Shown: in pieces, positions 1 to 7,980 of the stretch
How the letters are laid out: every line of letters begins with the position of its first letter
Numbering within the stretch: the stretch's first letter is position 1
Assembly (NCBI GenBank): GCA_034437795.1
Contig: DAOTTI010000050.1
Location: forward strand, 1-34,282
DNA length: 34,282 bases
Direction of reading: 5' to 3'
DNA from: DAOTTI01 sp034437795
GTDB lineage: Bacteria; Chloroflexota; UBA11872; UBA12225
Translations under genes and position numbers: made by a program
The notes under the pieces: model-generated
The model's input: the letters and a program-made list of their open reading frames with translations, nothing else
What the model was told of the DNA's origin: nothing
Database searches by the model: none

Positions 1-751
1 CGCGCAGGATGGGGCGCCAGTCGAAGAAATGGCGGGGGGAGCCGCCCCGCTCAGCGATCTCCCGCGCTCTCGGGCTGATACAGAGGATCCCGAGGCCCGG
101 GGGGAGCATCAGCCCCTTCTGGCTGCCGCACAGGGCCACGTCCACCCGCCACTCGTCGAACCGGAACTCGATGCTCGCCAGCGAGCTGACCACATCCACG
201 ATCAGCAGTGCGTCGTGGCCGGCGGCGTCGATGGCCTGCCGGATGGCGCCAACGTCACAGGTCACGCCGGTCGACGTCTCGTTATGGACGACCAGCACGG
301 CGCGGTAGGGCCGGCCGGCGCCGTCCTGCCTCAGGCGCGCCTCCACCTCCTCGGGCGGCAGCTCCTGTCCCCAGCGCAGCGGGACCTCATCCACCGTAAA
401 GCCCAGGTCGCGGGCGGTCTGGGCGAACTGGGCGCTGAAGTGGCCGTAGGTAAAGGCCAGGACGCGCTCGCCGGGGGCCAGCACGTTGACCAGCGCCGCC
501 TCCCAGGCCCCCGTGCCGGAGGCGGGATAGATCGCCACCTGCCCCTGGCGCGTGCCGAAGACGCGGCGCAGCAGGGGCAGGATGGACCGCGTAAGGGCGG
601 CGAACTCCGGCCCGCGGTGGTCGATCACCGGCCGGTCCATCGCCCGCAGGATGCGGTCCGGCACGTTGGTCGGGCCGGGGATCTGTAGAAAGGGGCGCCC
701 GCTGGGCCCGTGCGGCCGGCGCGGCCCGCTGGGCCCCGTCGGGGCGCTCAT
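1..751 (-). CDS. Class V aminotransferase (serine/alanine-glyoxylate type), 3' end beyond the window
   Basis: PLP-dependent fold-type I aminotransferase, open at the left window edge, so only about 250 N-terminal residues are seen of a family that usually has 350-400. The ATG at 751 is followed by a Pro/Gly-rich stretch, then the family N-terminus IPGPTNVPDRIL and a DHRGPEF block. Next come YPASGTGAWEA (cofactor phosphate region), VHNETSTGV, IVDVVSSL (the Asp that contacts the pyridine nitrogen) and SQKGLMLPPG. The lysine in the last motif, near residue 212, is the expected Schiff-base lysine. The closest known family is serine-glyoxylate/alanine-glyoxylate aminotransferase, but substrate cannot be fixed from sequence alone. 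It lies 126 bp downstream of the M42 peptidase gene on the same strand, so the two could be co-transcribed. Confidence 0.9.
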   Translation of the reverse strand, partial: MSAPTGPSGPRRPHGPSGRPFLQIPGPTNVPDRILRAMDRPVIDHRGPEFAALTRSILPLLRRVFGTRQGQVAIYPASGTGAWEAALVNVLAPGERVLAFTYGHFSAQFAQTARDLGFTVDEVPLRWGQELPPEEVEARLRQDGAGRPYRAVLVVHNETSTGVTCDVGAIRQAIDAAGHDALLIVDVVSSLASIEFRFDEWRVDVALCGSQKGLMLPPGLGILCISPRAREIAERGGSPRHFFDWRPILR

Positions 752-877
752 GCGCGCCACCCCTGCGCTGTGCAGGTGCCGGGACTGGCTCCCTCCGCGC
801 GTGGCGGCTGCACCTGAGACCCTGGCTCGGGACGACGGCTCACCCATCCAACCCTGCCAGTAGCACCCTGGGCGCGC

Positions 878-1945
878 TCAGAGATCGTGGCTGTAGTCAT
901 AGGTGTGGGCCTCCTCCAGGTAGCGGGCCAGCAGGGTGATGGCCGCCTCCAGGTCGGGCTCGCTGACCATCTCGTTCACCGTGTGGACGTAGCGGGCCGG
1001 CACGGAGAGCGTGATCACGGGGATGCCGGCGCGGGCCCGCTGCATCGCCCCCGCGTCGGTCCCCCCGCGCGGCAGCACCTCCATCTGGAACGGGATGCCC
1101 TCGCGCCGCGCCAGGTCGCGGAAGTGGCGCACCAGGCGCGGATCGCTGATGGACGACGAATCCATGACCTTGATGCCCACGCCCTGGCCGAGGCGGGAGA
1201 CTACGTCGTGCTCCTCGGTGCCGGGGATGTCGACCGCGAGCGTCACGTCCAGGGCGATGCCCACGTCCGGCTCGATGCCGAAGGCCGCCGTCGTCGCGCC
1301 CCGCAGCCCGACCTCCTCTTGCACCGTGGCCACGGCAATGACGTCCACCTGGTGCAAGCGCAGGGCCCGCACCGCCTCGATCATGACGAAGACGCCAGCG
1401 CGGTCGTCCATGCCCTTGCCGATGATGTTGTGGCCCGCGCGCTCGAGCGTCCGGTCCAGGGTGACCATGTCCCCCACCTGGACCTGCTCCATCGCCTGCT
1501 CGCGGGTCAGGCCGACATCAACGAAGAACTCCTCGATCTTGGGCGGCTTCGCCTCCTGTCCCGGGGTCATGAGGTGCGGCGGCTTCCCGCCGGCCGGCAT
1601 CAGCACCCCCCGCAGCATCCCCCCTTCGGTATGGACCTGCACCCGCTGCGCCACCAGCGTCTTGGGATCGAATCCCCCCACCGGCTGCAGGCGCAGGAAG
1701 CCTTTCTCGTCCACATGCCGCACCAGGAACCCGATCTCATCCATGTGCGCGGCGACCATCACCTTGCGGCGAGGGCTGCTGCCGGCCCCCCGCTTGAGGC
1801 ACACGGCGTTGCCCAGGGGATCGATGCGGACCTCGTCCACGAGCGGGCGCAGCGCCTCGACGACGACGGCGCGGATGCGCTCCTCGCGTGATGGGACGCC
1901 CGGCGTCTCGGATAGGCGTTTGAGCAGGTCATAGTTGATGGTCAT
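878..1945 (-). CDS. M42 family metallo-aminopeptidase
   Basis: Protein of 355 residues, the usual length for M42 (TET/FrvX/endoglucanase-M type) cytosolic di-metal aminopeptidases, which trim peptides as large oligomers. All expected ligands and catalytic residues are visible: H67 and D69 in AAHMDEIGF, D180 in GKGMDDRAG, E210/E211 in TVQEEVGLRG, D233 in ALDVTLAVD and H321 in RYVHTVNEM. The ATG at 1945 was chosen because MTINYDLLKRLSETPGVPS is the standard family N-terminus; the frame stays open upstream, but that part has no family resemblance. The gene is divergent from the aldo/keto reductase, with a 100-bp shared upstream region, and is followed by the aminotransferase. Substrate preference is not visible. 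Confidence 0.95.
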   Translation of the reverse strand: MTINYDLLKRLSETPGVPSREERIRAVVVEALRPLVDEVRIDPLGNAVCLKRGAGSSPRRKVMVAAHMDEIGFLVRHVDEKGFLRLQPVGGFDPKTLVAQRVQVHTEGGMLRGVLMPAGGKPPHLMTPGQEAKPPKIEEFFVDVGLTREQAMEQVQVGDMVTLDRTLERAGHNIIGKGMDDRAGVFVMIEAVRALRLHQVDVIAVATVQEEVGLRGATTAAFGIEPDVGIALDVTLAVDIPGTEEHDVVSRLGQGVGIKVMDSSSISDPRLVRHFRDLARREGIPFQMEVLPRGGTDAGAMQRARAGIPVITLSVPARYVHTVNEMVSEPDLEAAITLLARYLEEAHTYDYSHDL

Positions 1946-2045
1946 CGCGTGGCTCCCGCGGCTCCGGATGTGCAGAGCATAGAAATAAGGGAGAGCACGG
2001 CGCAACCACGGGCGTACAAGACGCAGAGAGGCACAGGAGAGCGCT

Positions 2046-2852
2046 ATGGAGCGACGGAAACTCGGGGCCTCCGGGCTCGACGTTCCGGTCATCGGCATGG
2101 GGACCTGGAAGACATTCGATGTCACCGGCCCCGACGAGCGGGAGCGACACCGCGTGGTGGACGTGGCGCTGGCGGCCGGCATCAGGCTCTTCGACTCGTC
2201 CCCGATGTACGGCGAGGCGGAGCGCGTGCTGGGCCAAGCGCTCCGCGGGCGGCGTGATCAGGCGATCGTGGCCACCAAGGTGTGGACGCCCGACGACCAG
2301 GAGGCCGAGGCCCAGTACCGGCGGGCGCTCAGCTACTACGATGGCTGGGTGGACGTCTACCAGGTGCACAACCTCGTGGCCTGGCCGCGGCGGCTGGCGC
2401 AGCTGGAGCGCCTGAAGGAGCAAGGCAGAGCGCGCGCCATCGGGGCGACGCACTATTCGCACGCCGCCTTTCCGGACCTGATGCAGGTGATGTGCACCGG
2501 CCGCATCGCCTGCGTGCAGGTCCCTTACAACGCCCTGGATCGGGAGGTGGAGCGGGCGGTGCTGCCGCTGGCGGCCGACCTTGGCCTGGGCGTGATCGTC
2601 ATGCGCCCGCTGGGCGAAGGGAGCCTGGCCCGTAGGGTGCCGCCGCCGGAGGCCCTGAAACCCCTGGAGCCGTTCGGCGTACGCACCTGGGCACAGGCCC
2701 TGCTCAAGTGGATCGTCAGCGACCCGCGCGTAACGGCCGCCATCCCCGCCACGCGCAACCCCGAGCATGCCCTGGAGAACGCGGGCGCGGGCGATCCACC
2801 CTGGTTCGGGCGCGAAGAGCGCGAGTACGTCCTGCGCCTGGCCGGCCGGTAA
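2046..2852 (+). CDS. Aldo/keto reductase
   Basis: NAD(P)H-dependent aldo/keto reductase of 268 residues with the (beta/alpha)8 fold. The catalytic tetrad is intact: D50 and Y55 (FDSSPMYGEAERVLG), K78 (IVATKVW) and H108 (YQVHNL). The C-terminal part carries IVSDPRVTAAIPATRNPEH, the usual cofactor-binding strand and loop. The start at 2046 is preceded by a good ribosome site (AGGAGAG) and gives the typical RKLGASGLDVPVIGMGTW N-terminus. The protein is shorter than 320-residue AKRs, which fits the bacterial single-domain subgroup. It is divergent from the M42 peptidase gene. The physiological carbonyl substrate is unknown. Confidence 0.93.
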   Translation: MERRKLGASGLDVPVIGMGTWKTFDVTGPDERERHRVVDVALAAGIRLFDSSPMYGEAERVLGQALRGRRDQAIVATKVWTPDDQEAEAQYRRALSYYDGWVDVYQVHNLVAWPRRLAQLERLKEQGRARAIGATHYSHAAFPDLMQVMCTGRIACVQVPYNALDREVERAVLPLAADLGLGVIVMRPLGEGSLARRVPPPEALKPLEPFGVRTWAQALLKWIVSDPRVTAAIPATRNPEHALENAGAGDPPWFGREEREYVLRLAGR

Positions 2853-2924
2853 CGCAGGCGTCGCCGCTCTCCCCGCACGCGCCCGCAGTCCCCGCCTGGA
2901 GCCCTCACGGCCAACGCGGGTCCG

Positions 2925-3401
2925 TCACCCGAGGCGCAGTGGCTCGAAGACCTGCTCGGCGCGGAGCCGGAGCCCCGGCAGCACGTCGCTGAAGTCGAGC
3001 CCATCCGCCCCGCGAAGGGCCGCCGGCGGCGCGCCGGGCCGGAAGACGACGACTGGCTCGTCGTCGGGGTCGACGAGCAGCCCGACGCGCACGCCGTTGG
3101 CGACGTACCACAGGCAGCGGCGGACGAGCGCATTGACACTCGGCTCGGGGGAGGCAATCTCCACCGCGACGTCGGGAGGCTCGAAGAAGTCGTGGGCCAC
3201 GCTGCCGTGGGGAGTGCGGGGAATGCGCTCCCACCGGTAGACCCCGACATCGGGCACGTAGGAGCGGCCGCCGAACGTGGCGCGTAGCTCGGGGAAGGCG
3301 TGCGCCAGCTTCACCGGCCGCGCCATGCGGTTCAATAGCTCCACCATCCCCGCTTGTACGGCGCTGTGCCGGCCCTTGGGGGACACTTTCTGAGTGACCA
3401 T
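2925..3401 (-). CDS. Uma2-family (DUF820) PD-(D/E)XK nuclease-like protein, 5' end frameshifted
   Basis: The body (158 residues from the ATG at 3401) is a Uma2/DUF820 domain: VSPKGRHSAVQ, the YVPDV aspartate near residue 51, and PDVAVEIASPE with the glutamate near residue 81, as in restriction-endonuclease-like folds. The same frame continues upstream of 3401 with LALEEFLKLPAAEPALE, the normal Uma2 N-terminus, but reaches no start codon. A start with an AAGGAG site lies at 3484 in another frame and reads only 13 codons. One missing base near 3465 would join the two. The gene is therefore either an N-terminally truncated protein or a fresh pseudogene. It follows the HhH-GPD gene on the same strand, and its ribosome site overlaps that gene's stop. 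The biological role of Uma2 proteins is poorly known. Confidence 0.75.
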   Translation of the reverse strand: MVTQKVSPKGRHSAVQAGMVELLNRMARPVKLAHAFPELRATFGGRSYVPDVGVYRWERIPRTPHGSVAHDFFEPPDVAVEIASPEPSVNALVRRCLWYVANGVRVGLLVDPDDEPVVVFRPGAPPAALRGADGLDFSDVLPGLRLRAEQVFEPLRLG

Positions 3402-3496
3402 CCCCTCCGCGCACTCCAGCGCCGGTTCCGCCGCCGGCAGCTTCAGGAACTCTTCCAGGGCGAGCCGGTGCTGCGCGTGGCCATGCTCGCATCTCC

Positions 3497-4360
3497 TTAC
3501 CGCGGCCCATTCCGTCCATGCCAGCCCGATGATCGAGCTACGGCACGGTGGCGAGCGACCGCAGAGCCGGCCTGCGTTCGGACATCGTGCGCCGGCTGCT
3601 GCGGTGGCGCTACGTGCTGTGGCAGGGCTCGCCCATCCGCCGATGCCGTGCCGGGGGCTGCGGCCAGACCCGCTGGACAGAGGTCATACAACGGGCAACC
3701 GCCGCAGGCGGGGCGGCGCTTGAGACAACGGATGACGCTGTGGCGGACGATGAGCGCGTGGTACTCGCTCAAGAGCGCCACGTCCGCAGGCAGGTGGGCC
3801 ATGAACAGGCCCTGCCAGTCCTGGTAGCGCGGTACGCGCCCGCCGGGCGACGCCGGTGTGATGCCCAGGCGGGTGAACAGGCGGACGGTGTAGGCGTCGA
3901 CGACGAAGACCGGCCGGTGCGCGGCGTAGAGGATGATGTCATCGGCCGTTTCTTCCCCGATCCCGTAGGTGGCCAGCAGCCTGGCCCGGAGCTCCAGCAG
4001 CGGCAGCGCGAACAGGCGCGACAGGTCGCCGCCGAAGTCGCCGGCCAGCATCCGGCAGAGGGCCTGCAGGCGCCGCGCCTTGACCAGAAAGTAGCCGGCC
4101 GGACGGATCAACTGGCCCAGCGCCGCCTCGTCCAGCGCCAGGATTCCTTGCGGGGACAGCACCCCCGCCGCCCTGAGGTTGGAGAGCGCCTTCTCCACGT
4201 TGCTCCAGGAGACGTTCTGGGTCAGGATGGCGCCGACGGCGACCACAAACGGGTCATCTGCGCCGGGCCACCAGCCCTGCGGCCCGTACGCCGCCAGCAG
4301 CCGGTGATAGATGGCAAGCAGGCGCTCGGTCAGCGCGACCGCTTGGGATGGCGACGGCAT
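3497..4360 (-). CDS. HhH-GPD base-excision DNA glycosylase, [4Fe-4S] endonuclease III type
   Basis: A 287-residue DNA repair glycosylase. FVVAVGAILTQNVSW opens the HhH-GPD domain, the helix-hairpin-helix is TYGIGEETAD (131-140), the catalytic aspartate is D155 in VFVVDAYTVR, and the iron-sulfur loop is complete (C212, C219, C222, C228; spacing 6-2-5). The lysine that makes endonuclease III a bifunctional lyase is replaced by E137, as in monofunctional members such as the MagIII-like group, so base removal without strand cleavage is likely (inference). About 55 extra C-terminal residues follow the cluster and are low-complexity. The ATG at 4360 gives a normal N-terminus; longer starts run into a repeat. 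The stop overlaps the ribosome site of the downstream Uma2 gene, suggesting translational coupling. Confidence 0.9.
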   Translation of the reverse strand: MPSPSQAVALTERLLAIYHRLLAAYGPQGWWPGADDPFVVAVGAILTQNVSWSNVEKALSNLRAAGVLSPQGILALDEAALGQLIRPAGYFLVKARRLQALCRMLAGDFGGDLSRLFALPLLELRARLLATYGIGEETADDIILYAAHRPVFVVDAYTVRLFTRLGITPASPGGRVPRYQDWQGLFMAHLPADVALLSEYHALIVRHSVIRCLKRRPACGGCPLYDLCPAGLAAAPGTASADGRALPQHVAPPQQPAHDVRTQAGSAVARHRAVARSSGWHGRNGPR

Positions 4361-4445
4361 CACGCAATGCAAGGCTACCGAATGGCGCCAGGCCCTGGCC
4401 GTCGTTCCGCGGCTGCAACCAGTTTTTCCGGATGCGCACTGTTGC

Positions 4446-4560
4446 GTTCCCTCTCCCCTTTGACGGGAGGGTGACGGCTCCCCCCTCCACGCCTCCGTCT
4501 CGCCGTGTCTCCGTGTCACCGTGTCTCCGCGTCGTCGCGTCCCTGCGTCGGAGCGGGGCG
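4446..4560. repeat. Composite intergenic repeat (module A hairpin plus module B GTCTCCGTGTC array)
   Basis: In the 447-bp gap between the divergent glycosylase and the small hypothetical gene. Module A (4446-4485) is a hairpin of the TTCCCTCTCCC...GGGAGGGTGA type. Module B (4492-4560) is a degenerate run of CGTGTCTC/CGTCTCCG units ending in GCGTCGGAGCGGGGCGG. The same A-then-B order is seen at 8109-8213 and 32068-32162. Nothing else recognisable fills the rest of the gap apart from the palindrome near 4777. Confidence 0.7.
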
Positions 4561-4776
4561 GCGGGGGGACTGGCGGCCGAGCCGCGAGTGTTTCGTGCGC
4601 CCGTCTGCAAGCGCCCGCAAGTACCTACTTGACTCCGCGCCACAGCCGTACTAGATTTGCCACGAGGACGCGGCACCGGCGGCGTCCTGCCGGCGCGGGG
4701 TCCTGAACGCCGGGTCGTCCATAGTGGGCCGGCGGTGCCCCTGGTTTGGTGACGCTCCTGCACCAGGACTTCGATC

Positions 4777-4788
4777 GTTGATATCAAC
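4777..4788. promoter_or_regulatory. Perfect 12-bp palindrome, possible operator
   Basis: GTTGATATCAAC is a perfect palindrome 20 bp upstream of the small hypothetical gene. It is A+T-rich against very G+C-rich surroundings. A second inverted pair, CCTGGT (4739-4744) and ACCAGG (4762-4767), precedes it. LacI- or GntR-type operators look like this, but no regulator gene is nearby, so a regulatory role is inference. Confidence 0.3.
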
Positions 4789-4807
4789 CAGTGGACTGAG
4801 CAAGTCG

Positions 4808-5101
4808 ATGCGCCCGCACCCCAAACGCGCCAGCCGACGGCGTCTGGCCGACGCGATGGTGAACCTGGCCGTTGTGGTCTCGCGGCTCCGCGAGCTGCGG
4901 CGTGAGGCCCTGTTGGGCGGCCGCTACGATCCTGATGAGTATGACCGCGCAGTGCTCGCCGAGCGCACGGCGCAGGCCGAGATCGAGGCCACGCGGCTGG
5001 TGGCGCCAGTGGGAGCCTCCCGGCGCCAGCGCGCCCGGGCCGGCCGGCAGGGCGAGGGCGGCCGGCCGCAGCAGCCGCCCCAACCGTCGCAGGCCGCCTG
5101 A
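4808..5101 (+). CDS. Small hypothetical protein, basic and mostly helical
   Basis: Reading frame of 97 residues with coding-like third-position G+C bias. I do not recognise a family. The N-terminus is rich in Arg/Lys/His. The middle (LAVVVSRLRELRREALLG, then DEYDRAVLAERTAQAEIEA) looks like two amphipathic or coiled-coil helices. The tail is Gln/Pro/Arg-rich and disordered. The ribosome site is weak. It ends 86 bp before the TIM-barrel gene. Minus-strand frames here have no family resemblance, so this strand is preferred, but it could still be a spurious frame. Confidence 0.45.
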   Translation: MRPHPKRASRRRLADAMVNLAVVVSRLRELRREALLGGRYDPDEYDRAVLAERTAQAEIEATRLVAPVGASRRQRARAGRQGEGGRPQQPPQPSQAA

Positions 5102-5187
5102 AGTGCGCGCCGCCTGCCCGCGCTGCCCCGCGCGCGGCGGGGCGTGCCTCCATGTTGCTCCCACTGTGACCGCGTGAAAGGACAGCC

Positions 5188-5997
5188 ATGCCTCCCATCG
5201 AACGCTTCGGCTTCAACGCCTCCCGAGCGCGCCCGCTGGAGCAGACGTTGCGCTGGGCGGCAGTGAACCGCTTCTTTTACGTGGACTTCAACGCCGACGC
5301 CCCGCCCAACGGCCTGCGGGACTTCGACGGGGAGCGGATCAGGGCCGTGCGGGACCTCTGTGACCGGCACGGCATCCACATCGGCATCCACACCAGCTCC
5401 GCGGTGAACAACGCGGAGGTGGCCCCGCTCGTCTCCGAAGCCGTGGACGAGTACCTGCATGAGAACGTGCGCCTGGCCAGGCGCCTGGGCGGCGAGTGGG
5501 TGATCGTCCATGGGGGCTACCACTTTGGCGACGTCGCGCGGCGCCGCGACGCGGCCGTGGCGCGGCTACAGCGCCTCCACGAGCTGGCCAGGGCCGAGCA
5601 GGTGCCATTGTGGTTTGAGAACCATAACACCGAGCCGGAGCGCGCCGAGATCCACTACATCCCGGACAATGTCGAGGAGCTGCGCTGGTTCCTGGATGCG
5701 CCGGAATTACGGGACTCGCCCTGGTTCCGCTGGTCGTTCAACGCCGCGCACGCGCATCTGGTGCCAGAGGGGATTGCGGGCTTCATCGAGGCCTTCGGCG
5801 TGGAGCGGATGGCCCAGGTCCGCCTGACGGACAACACCGGCGAGTACGAAGTGCACCTCGTCCCCGGCCAGGGCACCATCGACTTCGCCGACCTGTTCCG
5901 GCGCCTGGCGCAGGCGAGGTATGCCGGGCCATTCAGCTTGGACTTCGGGACGGATGAGGACAAAGTGCGGGTCCGCGACCAGTGGCTCGGGCTGTGA
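5188..5997 (+). CDS. Sugar phosphate isomerase/epimerase-like TIM-barrel protein
   Basis: A 269-residue xylose-isomerase-like TIM barrel (AP endonuclease family 2 fold). Visible family blocks are RFFYVDFN, the barrel strands GIHIGIHTS and WVIVHGGYHFGD with candidate metal-ligand histidines, WFENHN with a candidate metal-binding Glu, SFNAAHAHLV, VRLTDNTGEYEVHLVPGQGTIDF and GPFSLDFG. The VHLVPGQGTIDF motif near the C-terminus is typical of the family. The start at 5188 has a GAAAGGA ribosome site 6 bp upstream. Members isomerise or epimerise sugars or inositol derivatives; this one's substrate cannot be told. It is convergent with the GNAT gene, with a repeat hairpin between them. Confidence 0.88.
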   Translation: MPPIERFGFNASRARPLEQTLRWAAVNRFFYVDFNADAPPNGLRDFDGERIRAVRDLCDRHGIHIGIHTSSAVNNAEVAPLVSEAVDEYLHENVRLARRLGGEWVIVHGGYHFGDVARRRDAAVARLQRLHELARAEQVPLWFENHNTEPERAEIHYIPDNVEELRWFLDAPELRDSPWFRWSFNAAHAHLVPEGIAGFIEAFGVERMAQVRLTDNTGEYEVHLVPGQGTIDFADLFRRLAQARYAGPFSLDFGTDEDKVRVRDQWLGL

Positions 5998-6030
5998 TGG
6001 CGCGTATTCGGCTGGCTTCTACGTGCCGGC

Positions 6031-6087
6031 GAGTTCCCTCTCCCTCTGGGAGAGCGGGAGCCCGCGCAGCGGGCGGCGGTGAGGGCT
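6031..6087. repeat. REP-like palindromic element, copy 1
   Basis: GTTCCCTCTCCCTCTGGGAG opens a strong hairpin, followed by GCGGGAGCCCGCGCAGCGGG and a GGTGAGGGCTCC tail. A copy with two differences over about 57 bp lies at 11877-11934. Both copies sit between the 3' ends of convergent genes, where such hairpins may terminate or protect transcripts from both sides. Confidence 0.75.
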
Positions 6088-6154
6088 CCGTTTGCGAAAA
6101 CCCGGGCGAGCAATGCGGATCATGCGGAGGGAGCGGCCGTTTGGCGCATTCACC

Positions 6155-6760
6155 TCACTGCGCCGCAGTCGCCTGGGCCTGCCTTGCGGCGCCAGCGGAG
6201 GCGTCAGGCGATGGGGCGAGGCGCTGCTCACGCCACTCCCGCTCCAGGATGGCGTAGGTGAGCGTATCGTGCCAGCGACCCTTGATCCGCGCACGCTCAT
6301 GTAAGCGGCCGTCCAGCCGGAAGCCGAGCTTCTCCAGTACGCGCGCCGAGGCGGTGTTCTCGGCAATGCAGCACGCCCAGATGCGGTGGAGCGCCAGCGC
6401 GTCGAAGCCAAACCCAACTATCGCAGACGCGGCCTCCGTGGCGTAGCCCCGGCCCCAGTAGTCCGGATTGAGCTTGTAGCCGATGCCGGCCTCGCGCAGG
6501 TCGGGGCCGTTCACGCGGATGCCGCAGTTGCCGATCAGGCGGCCCTCTGGCCTGAGCACAATGGCAAGCTGATAGCGCTGGCGCGGGCGCTCCCGCTGCC
6601 AGGCGATGAACGTCCCCACGAAGTCCCGCACGTCCGCTTCCGTCCGCCCCGTCCAGTCATAGTAGCGCAGGTAGCGCGGGTCATTCTGGTAGCCGAGGAC
6701 GGCTCGCCAGTCGTCCGCCTCGAACTCCCGCAGGAGTAGCCGCTCGGTAGCAAGCTGCAT
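6155..6760 (-). CDS. GNAT family N-acetyltransferase (RimJ/RimL-like)
   Basis: About 201 residues. MQLATERLLLREFEADDW is the standard N-terminus of RimJ/RimL-type acetyltransferases. RLIGNCGIRV forms the central strands, and NPDYWGRGYATEAA is the acetyl-CoA pyrophosphate-binding motif. NTASARVLEKLGFRLDG closes the fold. The start is taken at the ATG at 6760; a GTG at 6784 with a GAGGA upstream is a possible longer start. The C-terminus is a loose Ala/Gln tail. Such enzymes acetylate protein N-termini, antibiotics or small amines; the substrate is unknown. Convergent with the TIM-barrel gene. Confidence 0.9.
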   Translation of the reverse strand: MQLATERLLLREFEADDWRAVLGYQNDPRYLRYYDWTGRTEADVRDFVGTFIAWQRERPRQRYQLAIVLRPEGRLIGNCGIRVNGPDLREAGIGYKLNPDYWGRGYATEAASAIVGFGFDALALHRIWACCIAENTASARVLEKLGFRLDGRLHERARIKGRWHDTLTYAILEREWREQRLAPSPDASAGAARQAQATAAQ

Positions 6761-6886
6761 CGTCTCGCCCGAAGCGTAGCGCACCTATCCTCGTGCCGGT
6801 TCAGGCCACCTTCGTGGTGACAGCCACGTTGCTCCAGGGAGCGGGATGCCCAGCAGGTCGCCGGATGCCGCACTCGTAGGCCGTTT

Positions 6887-6957
6887 GTCATGCCGACTGC
6901 CATTCCGCCAGGGGAGCCAATGGCCACCTCCAAGTGAAGTGGCCCAGTAGGCATGAC
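6887..6957. other. Nested inverted repeats between divergent genes
   Basis: GTCATGCC (6887-6894) pairs perfectly with GGCATGAC (6950-6957). Inside them are GGCCAC (6922-6927)/GTGGCC (6939-6944) and an alternative pair GCCATT/AATGGC that competes for the same bases. The 71-bp block lies roughly midway between the divergent starts at 6760 and 7063. It could be a structured leader or an operator. No known RNA family is recognised. Confidence 0.35.
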
Positions 6958-7062
6958 GCCCATCGGGAGTGACGTGAGTTACGGCCGACCGGCCGGCTCC
7001 GCCGTGCCGCCACCGAGCCACCACCGCCGCGTCCGTCCTGCGCCTGCCGGGCGCTGCTTGCT

Positions 7063-7869
7063 ATGCTGCACCTGATGGCAGCACCGTCGCATCCCCTAGC
7101 CGCGCCCCCCAGCCGGTCCAGCATCCTTTGCGTCACGCTCGCCGAGCGTCCCGACCTGGGTGAGCCGATCGCGCAGCTCTCCAGCGCCCCGTGGCCGGAG
7201 TTCCTGCGCCATGACGCGGCGGTGAACCGGTGGTGGTCGCGCCTCAGCGCCACCTTCCCCGCGTTCCAGATGGCCCTGTGCGACGAGACGGGCGCCGTGG
7301 TGGCGGCGGCGCGCGCCGTCCCGCTGGTCTGGACCGGCGCCGTCGAGGACCTGCCGCTCACGATCGGCGCGGTCTTGGAACGAGGCTTTGCGGATCACGC
7401 CGGCGGGCGGACGCCCACCGCTCTGGCCGCCCTGGCCGCGGTCGTGGCCTCCAGCCACCAGTGCCGTGGATTGAGCTACGACCTGATCCGCGCCATGTCC
7501 CAGGCCGCCGCGGCCCATGGCCTAGGCGCCGTGATCGCACCGGTGCGTCCCATCTGGAAGGCTCGCTACCCGTTGACCCCGATGGAGCGATACGTCGGCT
7601 GGACGCGGGAAGATGGGTCCCCCTTTGACCCGTGGATACGGGTGCACTGGCGGTTGGGCGCAGAGCGCCTGGCTGTAATGCCGGAGGCCATGCTCATTGC
7701 CGGCACTGTCGGCGAGTGGGAGGCCTGGACCCAGATGCGGTTTCCAGAGAGCGGCACCTACGTCGTGCCCGGCGCCCTGCAGCCGGTGCAGATCGACCGC
7801 GAGCGCGACTCCGGCCGCTACGCCGATCCTAACGTTTGGATGCGGCATCCCATCGATCCGTCCAGGTAG
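7063..7869 (+). CDS. GNAT-fold acetyltransferase-like protein
   Basis: Protein of 268 residues resembling a family of long GNAT-like proteins annotated in actinobacteria and Chloroflexota. Blocks include AVVAAARAVPLVWTGAVEDLP, RGLSYDLIRAM (acyl-CoA binding helix region), VRPIWKARYPLTPMERYVGW, DPWIRVHWRLGA, VGEWEAWTQMRFPESGTYVV and PNVWMRHP. Most of these come from memory of the family rather than a domain search. The reaction is not established. The ATG at 7063 or the one at 7075 could be the start; neither has a clear ribosome site. The next gene begins about 400 bp downstream, beyond a repeat block. Confidence 0.75.
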   Translation: MLHLMAAPSHPLAAPPSRSSILCVTLAERPDLGEPIAQLSSAPWPEFLRHDAAVNRWWSRLSATFPAFQMALCDETGAVVAAARAVPLVWTGAVEDLPLTIGAVLERGFADHAGGRTPTALAALAAVVASSHQCRGLSYDLIRAMSQAAAAHGLGAVIAPVRPIWKARYPLTPMERYVGWTREDGSPFDPWIRVHWRLGAERLAVMPEAMLIAGTVGEWEAWTQMRFPESGTYVVPGALQPVQIDRERDSGRYADPNVWMRHPIDPSR

Positions 7870-7980
7870 GGCGTCACTCGTCTGCTGAGGGCTAGCCGGC
7901 GCGCCCTTGGAGCTCTGCACCGCGTGGTGTCGTGTCAGAACGTGGAGCGGCATGGCCGCGGTGGGTCAGATCCTCTCCCC

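Noticed and set aside
887..1891. Long plus-strand reading frame opposite the M42 peptidase
   Set aside because: It is His/Arg/Asp-rich with no family motifs. The minus-strand M42 gene has every catalytic residue.
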